NCBI GenBank assembly: GCA_949752745.1
Contig: OX457032.1
Span: 16,284,720-16,348,719, forward strand
Direction of reading: 5' to 3'
Source: Protula sp. h YS-2021
Lineage: Eukaryota > Annelida > Polychaeta > Sabellida > Serpulidae
Length of the DNA: 64,000 nucleotides
Each line of letters opens with the position of its first letter. Position 1 is the first letter of the stretch. Below the pieces are notes generated by a model. The model saw nothing but the letters and a program-made list of their open reading frames with translations, had not been told where the DNA came from and ran no database searches. This document shows positions 1 through 8,660 of the stretch, piece after piece. The position numbers and the translations under genes were made by a program.

Positions 1-1009
1 ATTTAGAAGCAAATCTACTTTAGGCATATGCACAGCGATCAAATCTTCGTTGAAGATTATAAATTTGTGGAAAGAAGGCTGGACCACAAGTTTCTTGAAC
101 AAGTTCAATATTCATTCGCTTTCTCACATTTTCCATGGTTTTGCTAAACGCAGAGTTGTTCATCAATTTGAAGAAGTCTTTCTCATACGGGTTCTTGGCT
201 AATTTTCTCTTTTCGGTGTTCAAGGGAATGTATTTCTCCAACCATTTACTCTGTTCAAACATAATGATACGGTGCACTTTGGTGACTTTTAACCCCCGTG
301 AGACGTACTACTGCAAATTCCTATAATGAAGCACATATTTCTTCTTGTTACTCAAGTTGGGAATGAGCTTATCACTAGGTTTACCTTTCATGTACAGATC
401 CTTCCGTAGCTTCTGACTGTGCTCTGATAATTCTCCAACTTTGACACATTTCCGTTCGGGAGCCACTGGGTAGTGATTATGACGATCATAGGTTGTTTGT
501 GCTAAATCCATTTCTAAAATCTATCCAATGTCGTCATCTTCAGCCACATCCATGAAGTCCAGGGATTCTGGCTCGCTCACCCACATAAATCTTCTTTGTG
601 GCATGCTTTGTGACATGGCCCAGCCATACAGGTTGTTTGCGTCGGGGTACAACAGGTTGATATCTGCTACGTCTGCTACGTCAGTGTCATTGATTAATTC
701 CAACTTCACCTTTGTCGCGTTTAACACAGCATCCCACGACAGTCCTGGCGCTGTATAGTAATGGGCAGGATCCAATTCATACGTGTTGAGGCATACTTGA
801 CGAAAATTTTCAAACACGTCAGCCAGCGGTAGCACATCCGATTTCAGGTATAAGTCATGGTATTCACCAAAATGTGGTACAGATGAATGTATCCCACACC
901 TTTTGCGGGTGAGCATAATCCTCATCGCCAATGTCTTCTTCGCTGAGCTGACTGTAAAACTTGTCCTTTGACGGTACCTGTGTTTCAGCAAACTTGGATG
1001 GTTAATCAT
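1..1009 (-). pseudogene. Polinton DNA polymerase B, polymerase half (broken, runs off window)
   Basis: Three overlapping or adjacent open pieces (521-1009, 308-511, 20-277) read in order along the minus strand. The first contains the third exonuclease-type motif around YHDLYLKSDV and the palm motif DANNLYGWAM. The last contains the motif B helix NSAFSKTMENVRKR, where the usual glycine before KTMENV is serine. Protein-primed polymerases normally have about 40-45 residues, including an IRGG-type motif, between the exonuclease end and the first palm motif. Here that stretch is missing and is replaced by a short repeat, DVADVAD, so the copy carries an internal deletion as well as frame breaks. 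The C-terminal part with the catalytic DTD motif would lie left of base 1. Confidence 0.85.
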
Positions 1010-1697
1010 AAGGGTACAATCTCTTTCTCAGCAGTAAATCTTGTTGGTCACTATCGTGGATGTAAGAAGTCACGTTATGAAAGTTATCTTTCCCTTCAAG
1101 GTTGGATACCAACTTCTGTAGAGAGGTACTCATGAACGGAAACCTGTCCGTAAAGTGTAGATTTCTCATGGTGAATGCAATATATTGCTCAATTGTGTTG
1201 GGAATTACCGCAATCATTTCATTTTTGAATTTTCAAATTTCCTCCATGATCAGGTGACTGTCATAGCCTCGTAAATTGTGGAAAAACACAGGTATGATAA
1301 AAGAATCTTGATCCCCCTGCTGATCTTTTCTAAGTCGGAATTGTAAGTTGCGTTCATTATATGCTGCTCCAGCAGTATTAGCCACTAATATATTGTCATG
1401 ATCTCTCACACTATCCGCTCCTAGAGGCTCATGACAAATGTAGCAATCGACAGCGTTCTTTAAATTTTCTTGATCCTCACGGGTCTTCATCATATCCTTT
1501 GATTGCTCTAAACCACGCAGAATACGATCATGCTCATTGACCATATGGTCTAAAAAGACTTCCACGGTATTGTCTCCTCGATACACGACTGGTGCACGTT
1601 TGTCATCCTGGCTAACAACCACATAGGCGAAGCTGTTGGAACGATGATGCTGATACCTATCCCCTTCATTCAAACATTCAAAGCCTGCATAAATCAC
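1002..1697 (-). pseudogene. Polinton DNA polymerase B, exonuclease-domain fragment
   Basis: Two pieces (1233-1697 and 1002-1217), separated by a stop, continue directly into the polymerase half downstream. The first ends with HNLRGYDSHLIMEEI, which matches the second 3'-5' exonuclease motif (N-x3-YD) of protein-primed family B polymerases. It also has a CYICHEPL Cys pair of the kind seen in Polinton polymerases between exonuclease motifs. The second piece (TMRNLHFTDRFPFMSTSL) is the conserved stretch that follows. Between 1,698 and 2,096 the same protein can be followed only as short stop-interrupted pieces in changing frames, so the gene is a pseudogene. Confidence 0.8.
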
Positions 1698-2096
1698 AAA
1701 GGTGCCCGCTGTTGTTTGGCTATATTCTTAAACTTGATGATAGGTTCCTTGGGAATGATAAACGTTGCGCTCCATGCTTGCCACACACTTAATGATGCTT
1801 ATCTAAAAGATCTTGTCGTATAAACCCGTGAAGACAGTTGAACCAATAAAAAGCTGTACCCTTATGCTTTGATCGATTAAACATAAGTCTTCTGAAATTC
1901 GTGATCAGGCAGTAATTCCTTTTGTTGTCACTGCTAATGAGAAGTAAGTTGATTTCTCTGGCACTGGCGTTTTGGCTAAGTTGTATCGGAACAACACATC
2001 TTGTTCATATCCAAATACGTTGATGGACACATCGTTTTCCTTTTCAAACTTTGGAATGTCAGTAATCGGTGTGGGAAATGTCAGACCCTCTACCTT

Positions 2097-2648
2097 TTAT
2101 TCCTTCTCAAATCGTTTGTAATGATTCAGGCGATATGGGTTGCTCTCATGAGGGTGAAGGTGAGCCAATACTGACCATAAGAAACATTTGTTGTCTTTAT
2201 TCTTAATGTTTATGACACCCCTTGTATTCTTCACTTTCCTCGGCAGTGGGATAAAACTGCTTTCTTTCAGAGGCGCTGACGTAGCTGTATGTACTTCAAT
2301 GTAAAGTATATTATCCAGCACCCAGCCAGAGCCTTGTCGCTCATGTTCGTCAAACTTGGTAAACAATTCTTTATAGGCTTCCCACAAGTCCTGTTCAATA
2401 TCCACTGGATTGTATGCTGTATATGTTGGACTGCTGATAAATGCATTATCCACTTGTTCTATCACGACACCTTCTGCATTCGCCGTCATTTTCTTGAAGC
2501 GCACATGTACTACAGTGTACCATTTCATTCCATGGTTTAAAGTCTCCAACAAATGGGTCTTAATACGGTTCTCTTGTTGTCGCATTTCAAGCAGTAAATC
2601 CGTTCCAGACGTCAGACGCAAACCATTTTTCCTACCCGTTTTCACCAA
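2097..2648 (-). pseudogene. Polinton DNA polymerase B, N-terminal domain
   Basis: An open stretch of 183 codons contains the pattern found ahead of the exonuclease domain in Polinton polymerases: an LWEAYKELFTKFDEHERQGSGW helix-turn, then PLKESSFIPLP, then NIKNKDNKCFLWSVLAHLHP. This region is also shared with unrelated-looking virus-type ORFs in many invertebrate genomes. It overlaps by a few bases with the zinc-finger ORF upstream in another frame, so a frameshift separates the two. The stop at 2,097 is followed by degenerate polymerase sequence. Confidence 0.75.
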
Positions 2649-3078
2649 GACTAACCCTTCTGCCTCTCCCTACTTGTCCCATCTTTTGTCTCTTTGCAGC
2701 TGAAACAAATTCTTCATGAGCATCTTTCATCTCAGATGGTGTACATGCATGTGCCTGAAACACATCTATAGATGGAAATATCACATTGCATCCATGGCAG
2801 AGGACTGAACTGGGTATCTGAATGCCATCTTGTTCCATTTTTCGTCTCTTTGCTTCGTTCTCCTGAACAAGCTCTTTACAAGCACGTTTCAGTACAGCTT
2901 TCATCTCAGCTTGAGTGCATGCATGGGCCTCGAACAATTCCATAGATGGAAATGTCACATTGCATTGATGGCACAGGACTGGTGTATCCCTGACTAAACT
3001 ACCTGCCATTGTTGTTGTCACAACATTTGCTGGAACTGATATGGGCGAAATGTGGTCTCGCTCATCCTTTTGAACCAC
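2632..3078 (-). CDS. N-terminal zinc-finger module of the Polinton polymerase (duplicated finger)
   Basis: This 148-codon ORF carries two copies of a C2H2-like finger, CHQCNVTFPSMELFEAHAC and CHGCNVIFPSIDVFQAHAC. Each has a CxxC pair and a terminal HxC, and they are separated by about 50 residues of charged helix (KRACKELVQENEAKRRKME; AHEEFVSAAKRQKM). The two finger-plus-helix blocks look like an internal duplication. It lies directly upstream of the polymerase N-terminal domain and is probably the true N-terminus of that protein, cut off by a frameshift near 2,640. A nucleic-acid-binding role is inferred only from the fingers. It may no longer be expressed because the rest of the gene is broken. 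Confidence 0.55.
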   Translation of the reverse strand: MVQKDERDHISPISVPANVVTTTMAGSLVRDTPVLCHQCNVTFPSMELFEAHACTQAEMKAVLKRACKELVQENEAKRRKMEQDGIQIPSSVLCHGCNVIFPSIDVFQAHACTPSEMKDAHEEFVSAAKRQKMGQVGRGRRVSLGENG

Positions 3079-3190
3079 CTAGACTTCGCCAAAATGGCGG
3101 ATCTCCTGCCAAACGGAACTTTAAGACCACTTTTTTGCTGATTTGGCTGAATTTTACTAGGGGGTCCTCACATAGAATATCCTGGGGGTC
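3075..3190. repeat. Intergenic module, copy A (shared with 7,075-7,390)
   Basis: The stretch contains ACCTAGAC, CCAAAATGGC, CTCCTGCCAAA and then GGGGGTCCTCACATAG followed by a second GGGGGTCTTCACA-AGTATGGTCTA. The same motifs recur in the same order between 7,075 and 7,390. It sits between the polymerase and integrase ORFs, where a shared promoter or terminator would be expected, but function is not shown by the sequence. Confidence 0.5.
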
Positions 3191-3191
3191 T

Positions 3192-3868
3192 TCACAAAGT
3201 ATGGTCTAGAGTTACGCCTTTGGTTTCAATTTCAATTTGTCCACGTACATATTTCCACATTTTAGATTCATTTTCTTTTCGAATATCTGCAGGAGCATAC
3301 TTATTAGGGAGAGAACCATGAGGTCTATGGTTGTAATTGTACACCAAGTCTGGAAGGATGCCTACATGACGATAAGTTTGATTACGTAGGAAATGCCGAT
3401 ACATCCTTCCCTTTAGAGTACGAATGACTCTCTCAGCAAAGTTGGCTTTGGTTTCATTCTTTGTCGTATAGACATGAATTAACTTCTTCTTCAAAAAGGC
3501 TTTCACCCATCTGCTTATAAATTCACTTCCTTTATCTGACCTCAGAGTTCGCGGTCTTCGCTGGGTTTCATGAAGCATCTTCTGGAAGGCTTGTATGCCG
3601 CTTATATGTGATTTTTTGGGTATTGGCTGTACCCCAAATATTTGGAAAACACATCAATGACAATTAGTAAAAAGCGGGTGTCATCATTATAGGGGGCTAT
3701 GTTTCCCATATCAGCCAAATCAATATCCCACATGTCATCAATGCCACGTGTAATGACACGCTGTCTTTTAAAATTGTATTTTACAGGTTGTAGTAAACTG
3801 AATGCAAATTCCCAGGGTTGACCAGATTTAAAGTAAATATTGGTTAAGTAGTCTTTCCACGTCGACAT
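3192..3868 (-). pseudogene. Polinton retroviral-type integrase (one frameshift)
   Basis: A DDE integrase of the Polinton type, which would join the element ends to target DNA. Two pieces (3602-3868 and 3192-3578) become one protein if a single frameshift near 3,645 is allowed: the reading frame after SKYL shifts and continues through GIQAFQKML into the second piece. Visible catalytic residues are the first Asp in WDIDLADMG, the second in LRSDKGSEF, and the Glu in NFAERVIRTLKGRM. The N-terminal segment with FAFSLLQPVKYNFKRQRV precedes the core as in other Polinton integrases. The start at 3,868 (MSTWKDYL) is the only upstream ATG in frame. Nothing suggests a chromodomain. Confidence 0.85.
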
Positions 3869-3894
3869 GTTAACACTAAATGATTACCACTTGT

Positions 3895-3985
3895 CAACAT
3901 ATCTTACATTTTATTTCGTCTTATAACTCAATCAACATATCTTACATTATATTTCGTCTTATAACTCAATCGACTTATCTTACAG
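3895..3985. repeat. 38-bp tandem repeat, about 2.4 copies
   Basis: Two nearly identical 38-bp units start CAACATATCTTACATT and end CTTATAACTCAAT. A partial third unit starts CGACTTATCTTACAG. The repeat lies in the intergenic space upstream of the integrase. Confidence 0.8.
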
Positions 3986-4001
3986 TTTTTATTCTTTTTT
4001 T

Positions 4002-4330
4002 CTACAAATCAAGTATAGATAAAATGGTGTAAATAATTGAAGCACATTGATCTTCAATGTACACTAACGAACTACTTAATTCATCAAATGTTATAGCATC
4101 TGCACCATATTTCTCACAACGTTTTATTTTTTGCATTGTCCAACACTTTATCTAAATGAATATAATATTTAGCTTCATTCCAATACGTATATGCACATGT
4201 GAAATGGCAAGTTTGTTCTTGGCACTCTTCATCTGGAAAAGCAGGACATACTAAACATGCGAATTGTTTTAGCCGATCAAATTTCTTCACAATATGCTTT
4301 TAGCACAATATATTGCCTCAGTGTGATGTC
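4002..4330 (-). pseudogene. Cysteine-rich Polinton-associated ORF, frameshifted, unrecognised
   Basis: Reading the minus strand from about 4,290, an open frame contains ACLVCPAFPDEECQEQTCHF followed by TCAYTYWNEAKYY and a helix ending LDKVLDNAKNK. It then hits a stop, but the neighbouring frame continues seamlessly through IKRCEKYGADAITFDEL to a TAG at 4,002. Clustered cysteines suggest metal binding. I do not recognise the family. Position between the integrase and other small ORFs suggests it is Polinton cargo. The first part near 4,330 also shows a frame change, so the copy is broken. Confidence 0.4.
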
Positions 4331-4362
4331 TGCGATTATACTGCATTATAGATTAACCGCTC

Positions 4363-4500
4363 TGTCACTTCATCAAACAGTCAGATCAAATCGAGCAAAG
4401 GGATATGCTGCTTCCACATCAAACTTAACTACCCTGTCACTTCATCAAACAGTCAGATCAAATCAAGCAAAGTGATATGCTGCTTCAACATCAAACTCCT
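4363..4500. repeat. 71-bp tandem duplication
   Basis: CTGTCACTTCATCAAACAG recurs at 4,363 and 4,434. The following bases, including AGATCAAATC and ATATGCTGCTTC, are repeated with a few substitutions. It interrupts the end of the neighbouring minus-strand ORF. Confidence 0.85.
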
Positions 4501-4516
4501 CAGCACCGTCAGTGTC

Positions 4517-4810
4517 TTAGAGCACACACTCTTTGATGAAATTCTCACGTAAGTTTGGCAAGTTCAGCATTGAATGAGCAAGTTCCCAATAGATGTTGAA
4601 TGTTGCAGTTGTTGTTGAACAAACCGTAAAACGTGCCAGTTCACTTATCATGTAGTCCACGTACTTCTCCTTGTAACACGTTTCTACATCCATCCTTGCT
4701 TCACATGTCCTTATGGATAACACGTCTGTACAATATAACGGCTGGTGAGTAAATAATTTTCCCCAAAAGTCTGAGCCACACTTGTTGCAGAAGTTGCCTG
4801 AGTCTTTCAA
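4517..4810 (-). CDS. Small Polinton-associated ORF with CxxC motif, unknown
   Basis: An open frame of 97 codons starting MKDSGNFCNKCGSDFW. The N-terminal CNKCG, with further cysteines in LYCTDV, IRTCEA and VETCYK, suggests a small zinc-binding fold. The C-terminal half (TATFNIYWELAHSMLNL) looks helical. I do not recognise the family. It is minus strand like all other ORFs here, in the usual place for Polinton accessory genes. It could be a fragment, because a tandem duplication lies just beyond its 3' end. Confidence 0.4.
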   Translation of the reverse strand: MKDSGNFCNKCGSDFWGKLFTHQPLYCTDVLSIRTCEARMDVETCYKEKYVDYMISELARFTVCSTTTATFNIYWELAHSMLNLPNLRENFIKECVL

Positions 4811-5082
4811 TGCTACTTAAGGTAAACCAACCAGTCACATAACACAACTTTTATTTATACCGCTCATACATACATGGTTAGCTTTTCTAACAACTTTCCC
4901 ATTATATTCTTACCAGGATATGATGTAGATGACAATTGTTTAACACCAGCTTCCCATCAGTTGTCATAAGTTGCTTCAACTCAGGTCTTATCTTTACATA
5001 CTTTTAACGTTTTGCGAAATATTGCACACTGATTTAATTTTACATATAAAGCATCTTGCATTATGCTTATCTTTACTGTGTG
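4811..5082. other. Intergenic, no gene seen
   Basis: AT-rich DNA without an open frame that I can support on either strand. Confidence 0.5.
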
Positions 5083-5322
5083 TCACAAGGGACATGGCTT
5101 TATCACTTTAGCTATAGGTTTCGCTTTATATCCATTTCTACATGAAACAATAGCTGAAGCAATATCTTGACGGTTATGAAAAACTGCTTTCTCATATTGA
5201 TATAAAGCTTCACTCGAGTTGAACGTATGTCCATACTTTTCAAGTCTTGCTGTTAACACGTTTGAAAGAACATCCTTATAACCGCTAAATAATAAAACAT
5301 TCTCCATGTTGTCTGATTGCAT
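5083..5322 (-). CDS. NADAR-domain protein (YbiA-like), short or truncated
   Basis: The 79-codon ORF reads as the first half of a NADAR domain, the family that includes YbiA and hydrolyses N-glycosidic bonds in ADP-ribose derivatives and riboflavin intermediates. Visible matches are LLFSGYKDVLSN near residue 10, the HTFNSSEALYQYEKAVFH core (the S-S-E-x-x-Y-Q-x-x-K-A signature) near residues 33-49, and a RQDIASAI helix followed by KAKPIAKVI. The start methionine either opens the ORF or is the internal one in DNMENVLL. The ORF stops shortly after AKVI, about where a second half of the domain would continue, so the copy may be truncated. It lies among Polinton ORFs on the same strand and is probably cargo of that element. 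Confidence 0.65.
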   Translation of the reverse strand: MQSDNMENVLLFSGYKDVLSNVLTARLEKYGHTFNSSEALYQYEKAVFHNRQDIASAIVSCRNGYKAKPIAKVIKPCPL

Positions 5323-5350
5323 TTTTTAAGGTTTGGTAATGTTCTGTTGT

Positions 5351-5557
5351 TCACCAAGACTTTTTCTTTGTTTCTTTGTTTCCTCCGTTGCTGAACTCTT
5401 TCACTTTGTTTCTTCCTGTAATATGATAATGGTGAGTATGGTGAGCATGTTTATCTATAGCTTCGTTTAAAATTTCTGCTACATCTTCTATAATTTTCTT
5501 CCTTTGTTCACTTTGAAACAACTCGCATAAGATTAAATTCGCTAGAAAGAAAAACAT
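5351..5557 (-). CDS. Small ORF with hydrophobic N-terminus and His cluster, unknown
   Basis: 68 codons starting MFFFLANLILCELF, a possible short membrane segment or signal anchor. An acidic/basic helix follows (EQRKKIIEDVAEILNEAID), then a histidine-rich patch HAHHTHHYH and a lysine-rich tail. I do not recognise it. It is on the same strand as the NADAR ORF and only 28 bp upstream of it. Confidence 0.3.
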   Translation of the reverse strand: MFFFLANLILCELFQSEQRKKIIEDVAEILNEAIDKHAHHTHHYHITGRNKVKEFSNGGNKETKKKSW

Positions 5558-5929
5558 TGTCGCTATGTTGTCAAATGACTAAGTTGTTAAAAGGCTTTTT
5601 TCTTACCTTATCTGTGTAGAGCTACTCAGTTTCTTCTTTACAACAATCTCTTAAATAATCAACCACGCGAAAGTACACTCCTACATCAGTGCGGGCAGAA
5701 TAGAGCGCAGAATCAAAGTCAAAGTCAGCATCTTCTATTCCAGTTTTGTGATCTCCAAAAATCTTGAATGTAGTTCAATGTAGTCTGGAGTTCCACAGCA
5801 AGCAAGTTTAGAAATCATAAAGTCAACATAAGACTTTTTAATACACAAGTCCAACTTTTAGTACACCTGAACAGCAAATGTGGCTTCTATTTTGCTTCAC
5901 AGACTTTAAGTACTTCACACTAAGATGGT
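5558..5929. other. Intergenic, no gene seen
   Basis: No supported ORF. The stretch is the gap between minus-strand Polinton ORFs and may hold decayed coding sequence. Confidence 0.45.
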
Positions 5930-6241
5930 TCACACATCTTGACAGTGACAGTGGCAGTGACAATGATAATCACCGGCATATTTGTAAGCACCACAATATT
6001 CACAGGTAAGTCCAAGTTGATTTTGCACGTTCATATTCTCCAATTGAACTTCAGCCAGTCTTTTCTTGGATAGTATTGACACCTTCATCCGATGGTCCTT
6101 TTGCAGTTTGATGACAGTTTTCTTGTGTGAATAAGACTGAGTTGATGTTATCCATCTCCTGAAGCGTTGTCTCCCATTAACCATCATTCGTATTGATGTG
6201 ATACTTGTATACTGCCCCTTCAAACAGTGATGTGCGCACAA
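5930..6241 (-). CDS. Small ORF with C-terminal Cys/His cluster, unknown
   Basis: 103 codons. The basic first half (RQRFRRWITSTQ; SHKKTVIKLQKDHR) is followed by NQLGLTCEYCGAYKYAGDYH. A CxxC pair and an HCHCHCHC run created by a (CAGTGA-like) hexamer repeat in the DNA at 5,940-5,965 stand out. This could be a zinc-binding tail, but the HC run may only be microsatellite expansion. Function unknown; Polinton context. Confidence 0.35.
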   Translation of the reverse strand: MCAHHCLKGQYTSITSIRMMVNGRQRFRRWITSTQSYSHKKTVIKLQKDHRMKVSILSKKRLAEVQLENMNVQNQLGLTCEYCGAYKYAGDYHCHCHCHCQDV

Positions 6242-6276
6242 AACTCACATAGCGCATGTCTAGCTATGAAATAGCT

Positions 6277-6477
6277 TCAAGACACTACGTTTGCGTAAAG
6301 TAGTTTGAAGCCAATGTTGTGTAAATTTTTCAAGTTCTGACACACAATCTTCCACAAAGATGGTGCTAAAGCAAGCCATTGCTCTCCACGTTTGATTTGA
6401 AGAAATGGACCTAATTCTCCATGCTCCGCAGTAATGTTTAAGTTTACACTAATTTTAAAGCTGCTTGTCTTCTCCAT
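6277..6477 (-). CDS. Small ORF, possible PC4-like single-strand DNA-binding protein
   Basis: 66 codons: MEKTSSFKISVNLNITAEHG, then GPFLQIKRGEQWLALAPSLW and KIVCQNLKNL. A beta-rich first half followed by L-x-x-x-x-W before a helix is the layout of PC4/p15-type transcription cofactors, and such proteins occur in large DNA elements. The similarity is by eye only and could be chance. It follows the next ORF upstream (6,577-6,960) on the same strand with a 99-bp gap. Confidence 0.35.
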   Translation of the reverse strand: MEKTSSFKISVNLNITAEHGELGPFLQIKRGEQWLALAPSLWKIVCQNLKNLHNIGFKLLYANVVS

Positions 6478-6576
6478 GGCTGCACATTGAATGATGACTT
6501 GGTCCTCTCCAGCCCACTCCTTTTATAGGACATCACATAATTGTGATTGGTTGTAAAAATCGCGGAGTCGGCTCCT

Positions 6577-6960
6577 TTACTGTTCTTCAAACATTTTACA
6601 AATATCAATATTCACTTCAACTCGTCCATTGTTGAATAGGACAAGTTCTGATATATCCGTTGAAAGTGAAACATCATCATCATAATGCAAAATAATTCTA
6701 GCAGCTACAACTAGCATGAGGTTAGCTATGCAAATTGTATTGGCGTTGATAAATGCTGAATCAATGTCATAAGTGTTCCCTGGTAAATGCAGTTCTTCAC
6801 ATTCACTCAGAAAAGAGTGGATGAAACGATTTCTTGGAATTGCCATTCCAACAGCTTTCCAACAGTGTTTATGCATATTCTTACCTTGTAAAATACAATA
6901 AGATTCCAAATAAGGAAGCTTTGAAAACACAGTCAGCATAGTTGACCTGGAAGACATCAT
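6577..6960 (-). CDS. Polinton-associated ORF of 127 codons, unknown
   Basis: The frame opens MMSSRSTMLTVFSKL and ends NNGRVEVNIDICKMFEEQ. It has a central hydrophobic stretch (NTICIANLMLVVAARIIL, near residues 75-92) that could be a buried helix or membrane span, and an acidic patch (HYDDDVS). I do not recognise the family. It is the most upstream minus-strand ORF of the element before the right-hand repeats. Confidence 0.35.
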   Translation of the reverse strand: MMSSRSTMLTVFSKLPYLESYCILQGKNMHKHCWKAVGMAIPRNRFIHSFLSECEELHLPGNTYDIDSAFINANTICIANLMLVVAARIILHYDDDVSLSTDISELVLFNNGRVEVNIDICKMFEEQ

Positions 6961-7074
6961 CCAATGTCTCCATACATCTGTGAAGAAGTGATGCTGACAT
7001 TGCTCACTGGTTCACTCAAATAATCCACCACACGAAAGCTGATATGGTGAAATATGTTCTCACTCACCCATTTA

Positions 7075-7390
7075 TACACCTAGATTTTCGATTTCTCACC
7101 AAAATGCTGATTTCCTGCCAAAATATTCAAGTTCTCAGGAGATGTCTAAAAATAGATGTTGTAAAATTTTCCTGTCTAAAAATAGATGTTGTAAAATTTT
7201 CCATTCTAAAAATAGATGTAAAATTTCCCAGTCTAAGCATAGATGTTGTAAAATTTTCCACTCTAAAATAGATGCTGTAAAATTTTCCAGTCTAAAAACA
7301 GATGTTGTAAAATTTTCCATAGAGTTATGCCGCTTAGGGGGGTCCTCACATAGTTTGTCCTAGCAGGGGTCCTCACATAGTATAGTCTAA
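7075..7390. repeat. Intergenic module, copy B, expanded by a minisatellite
   Basis: The order CACCTAGAT, CACCAAAATG, TTTCCTGCCAAA, (minisatellite), GGGGGGTCCTCACATAG and GGGGTCCTCACATAGTATAGTCTA repeats that of 3,075-3,190. In this copy the middle is expanded by six 30-bp repeats. It may be close to the right terminus of the Polinton. Confidence 0.5.
7144..7320. repeat. 30-bp minisatellite, six copies
   Basis: The unit is close to GTCTAAAAATAGATGTTGTA followed by AAATTTTCCA. The first two units are identical at a 30-bp period; later units have small deletions and substitutions. Confidence 0.9.
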
Positions 7391-7484
7391 GGTTAGGGTT
7401 AGGATTATGCTGCCTAGAGGGGGTTGGTCACGTGACTGAGGACGTCACTATGACGTCATTGGTGGCTTAGAACTCTACCCTACT

Positions 7485-8660
7485 ACAGTGCAACACAATT
7501 ATTAAGTTTAACAATATCAGTAAATTTTAATAGTTTATACTTGTGAAAGCTATTGTTAGTATAGGCAAGTTACGGAACCTGAACAATTCTAACAGCTCTC
7601 TTTTGAAGTTTGTTTATATTTCCTAGTCTGGAGAGATATGTACTGCCCCATATTTCACAACAGTGATTTAGATATGGCAATATCAGGAAACAATACAGTG
7701 TGCATTAAGCATGATAGTCTAACAAATAGCTAACTTTGTACATTATAGTGATACTTTTAGTAATTTTTCAAGAATATGTTTTATGTGTTTACACCAAGAA
7801 TATCGACTGCCCACCAAATTGCGCCTAAGAATTTTGTAGCAGAGACCCTTTCAATTGGAGCACTATTTATGTTAATGTCAAAGTTGTTACTAGCGTGTGT
7901 CTTTGAAAAAAACAATGAAATTCATTTTTGTAATATTTAATGATAACTTATTAACCTTAAACCACTTATCAAGATGTTCTAATTTGCTACAAATAGTTTT
8001 ACAAATTTCGTCTACATCATTTCCGGTGTAAAATATAATAGTGTCATCAGCAAATAATACAAACTTCAAGATTTTAGAGACGCTACATAAATCGTTAATA
8101 TATATTAAGAATAGTAGAGGACCAAGGGTCGAACCTTGCGGCACGCCACAAACAACATCAAGCATATCCGAATCATTAAAGTCATTAAATTTAACAAATT
8201 ATTTACGGTTTAGCAAGTAGTTTTTTATCCAGTCTAACACCTTCGCCCTAATTCCATAAATTTCTAATTTATATGTTGTGATTGATGGTGTCGAAAGCCT
8301 TTTTCAGATTTATGAAAACACCCACAGTAGTTTTCCGGTCATCAATGGAGGAGGTTATTTCTTCGATAAGATCAATTAATGCTGATGAAGTAGAATGATT
8401 TTCTCTAAAACCGTATTGGTCGGAGTACAATATGTTATTTTTATTAATATACAAAGTTAAACGATTGCTTCACAACTTCTCCAGAATTTTAGAATATTGT
8501 TTGCGATTTGCGATAGTTTCTTTGAAATATTTAACAGCAAACATGGGTATACCATCGTTATCAAAAGATGTTTTACTACTTAACTGATTTACAATTTTAA
8601 CTATTTCTTTTGCACATGTGGGTTCCAAAAACATTAAGCAATTTTTCATTGTACTCAATA
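7485..8660 (-). pseudogene. LINE reverse transcriptase
   Basis: Open pieces 8470-8658 (with KTSFDNDGIPMFAVKYF), 8269-8454 (YGFRENHSTSSALIDLIEEI and FINLKKAFDTINHNI, where the catalytic Asp position reads Asn) and 7890-8165 (GVPQGSTLGPLLFLIYINDL and FADDTIIF, the catalytic Asp pair) are reverse transcriptase blocks in order. The sequence continues through LPYLNHCCEIWGSTY and LGNINKLQKRAVR to a stop near 7,485. Multiple frameshifts separate the pieces. Confidence 0.9.

Larger units (their letters stand above)
1..7390 (-). mobile_element. Decayed Polinton/Maverick-type DNA transposon (right part)
   Basis: A run of minus-strand coding remnants combines a protein-primed type B DNA polymerase with a retroviral-type integrase, the defining gene pair of Polintons (Mavericks), large self-synthesising DNA transposons related to viruses. 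Small ORFs (zinc-binding, NADAR and unrecognised) occupy 4.0-7.0 kb. No capsid, protease or packaging ATPase gene is visible, so these lie to the left of the window or are lost. The polymerase continues past base 1. Frameshifts and stops in both hallmark genes show the copy is dead. The right boundary is uncertain: I place it near a cluster of repeated GGGTCCTCACATAG modules before the LINE that begins near 7,485. No terminal inverted repeat could be confirmed. Confidence 0.8.
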
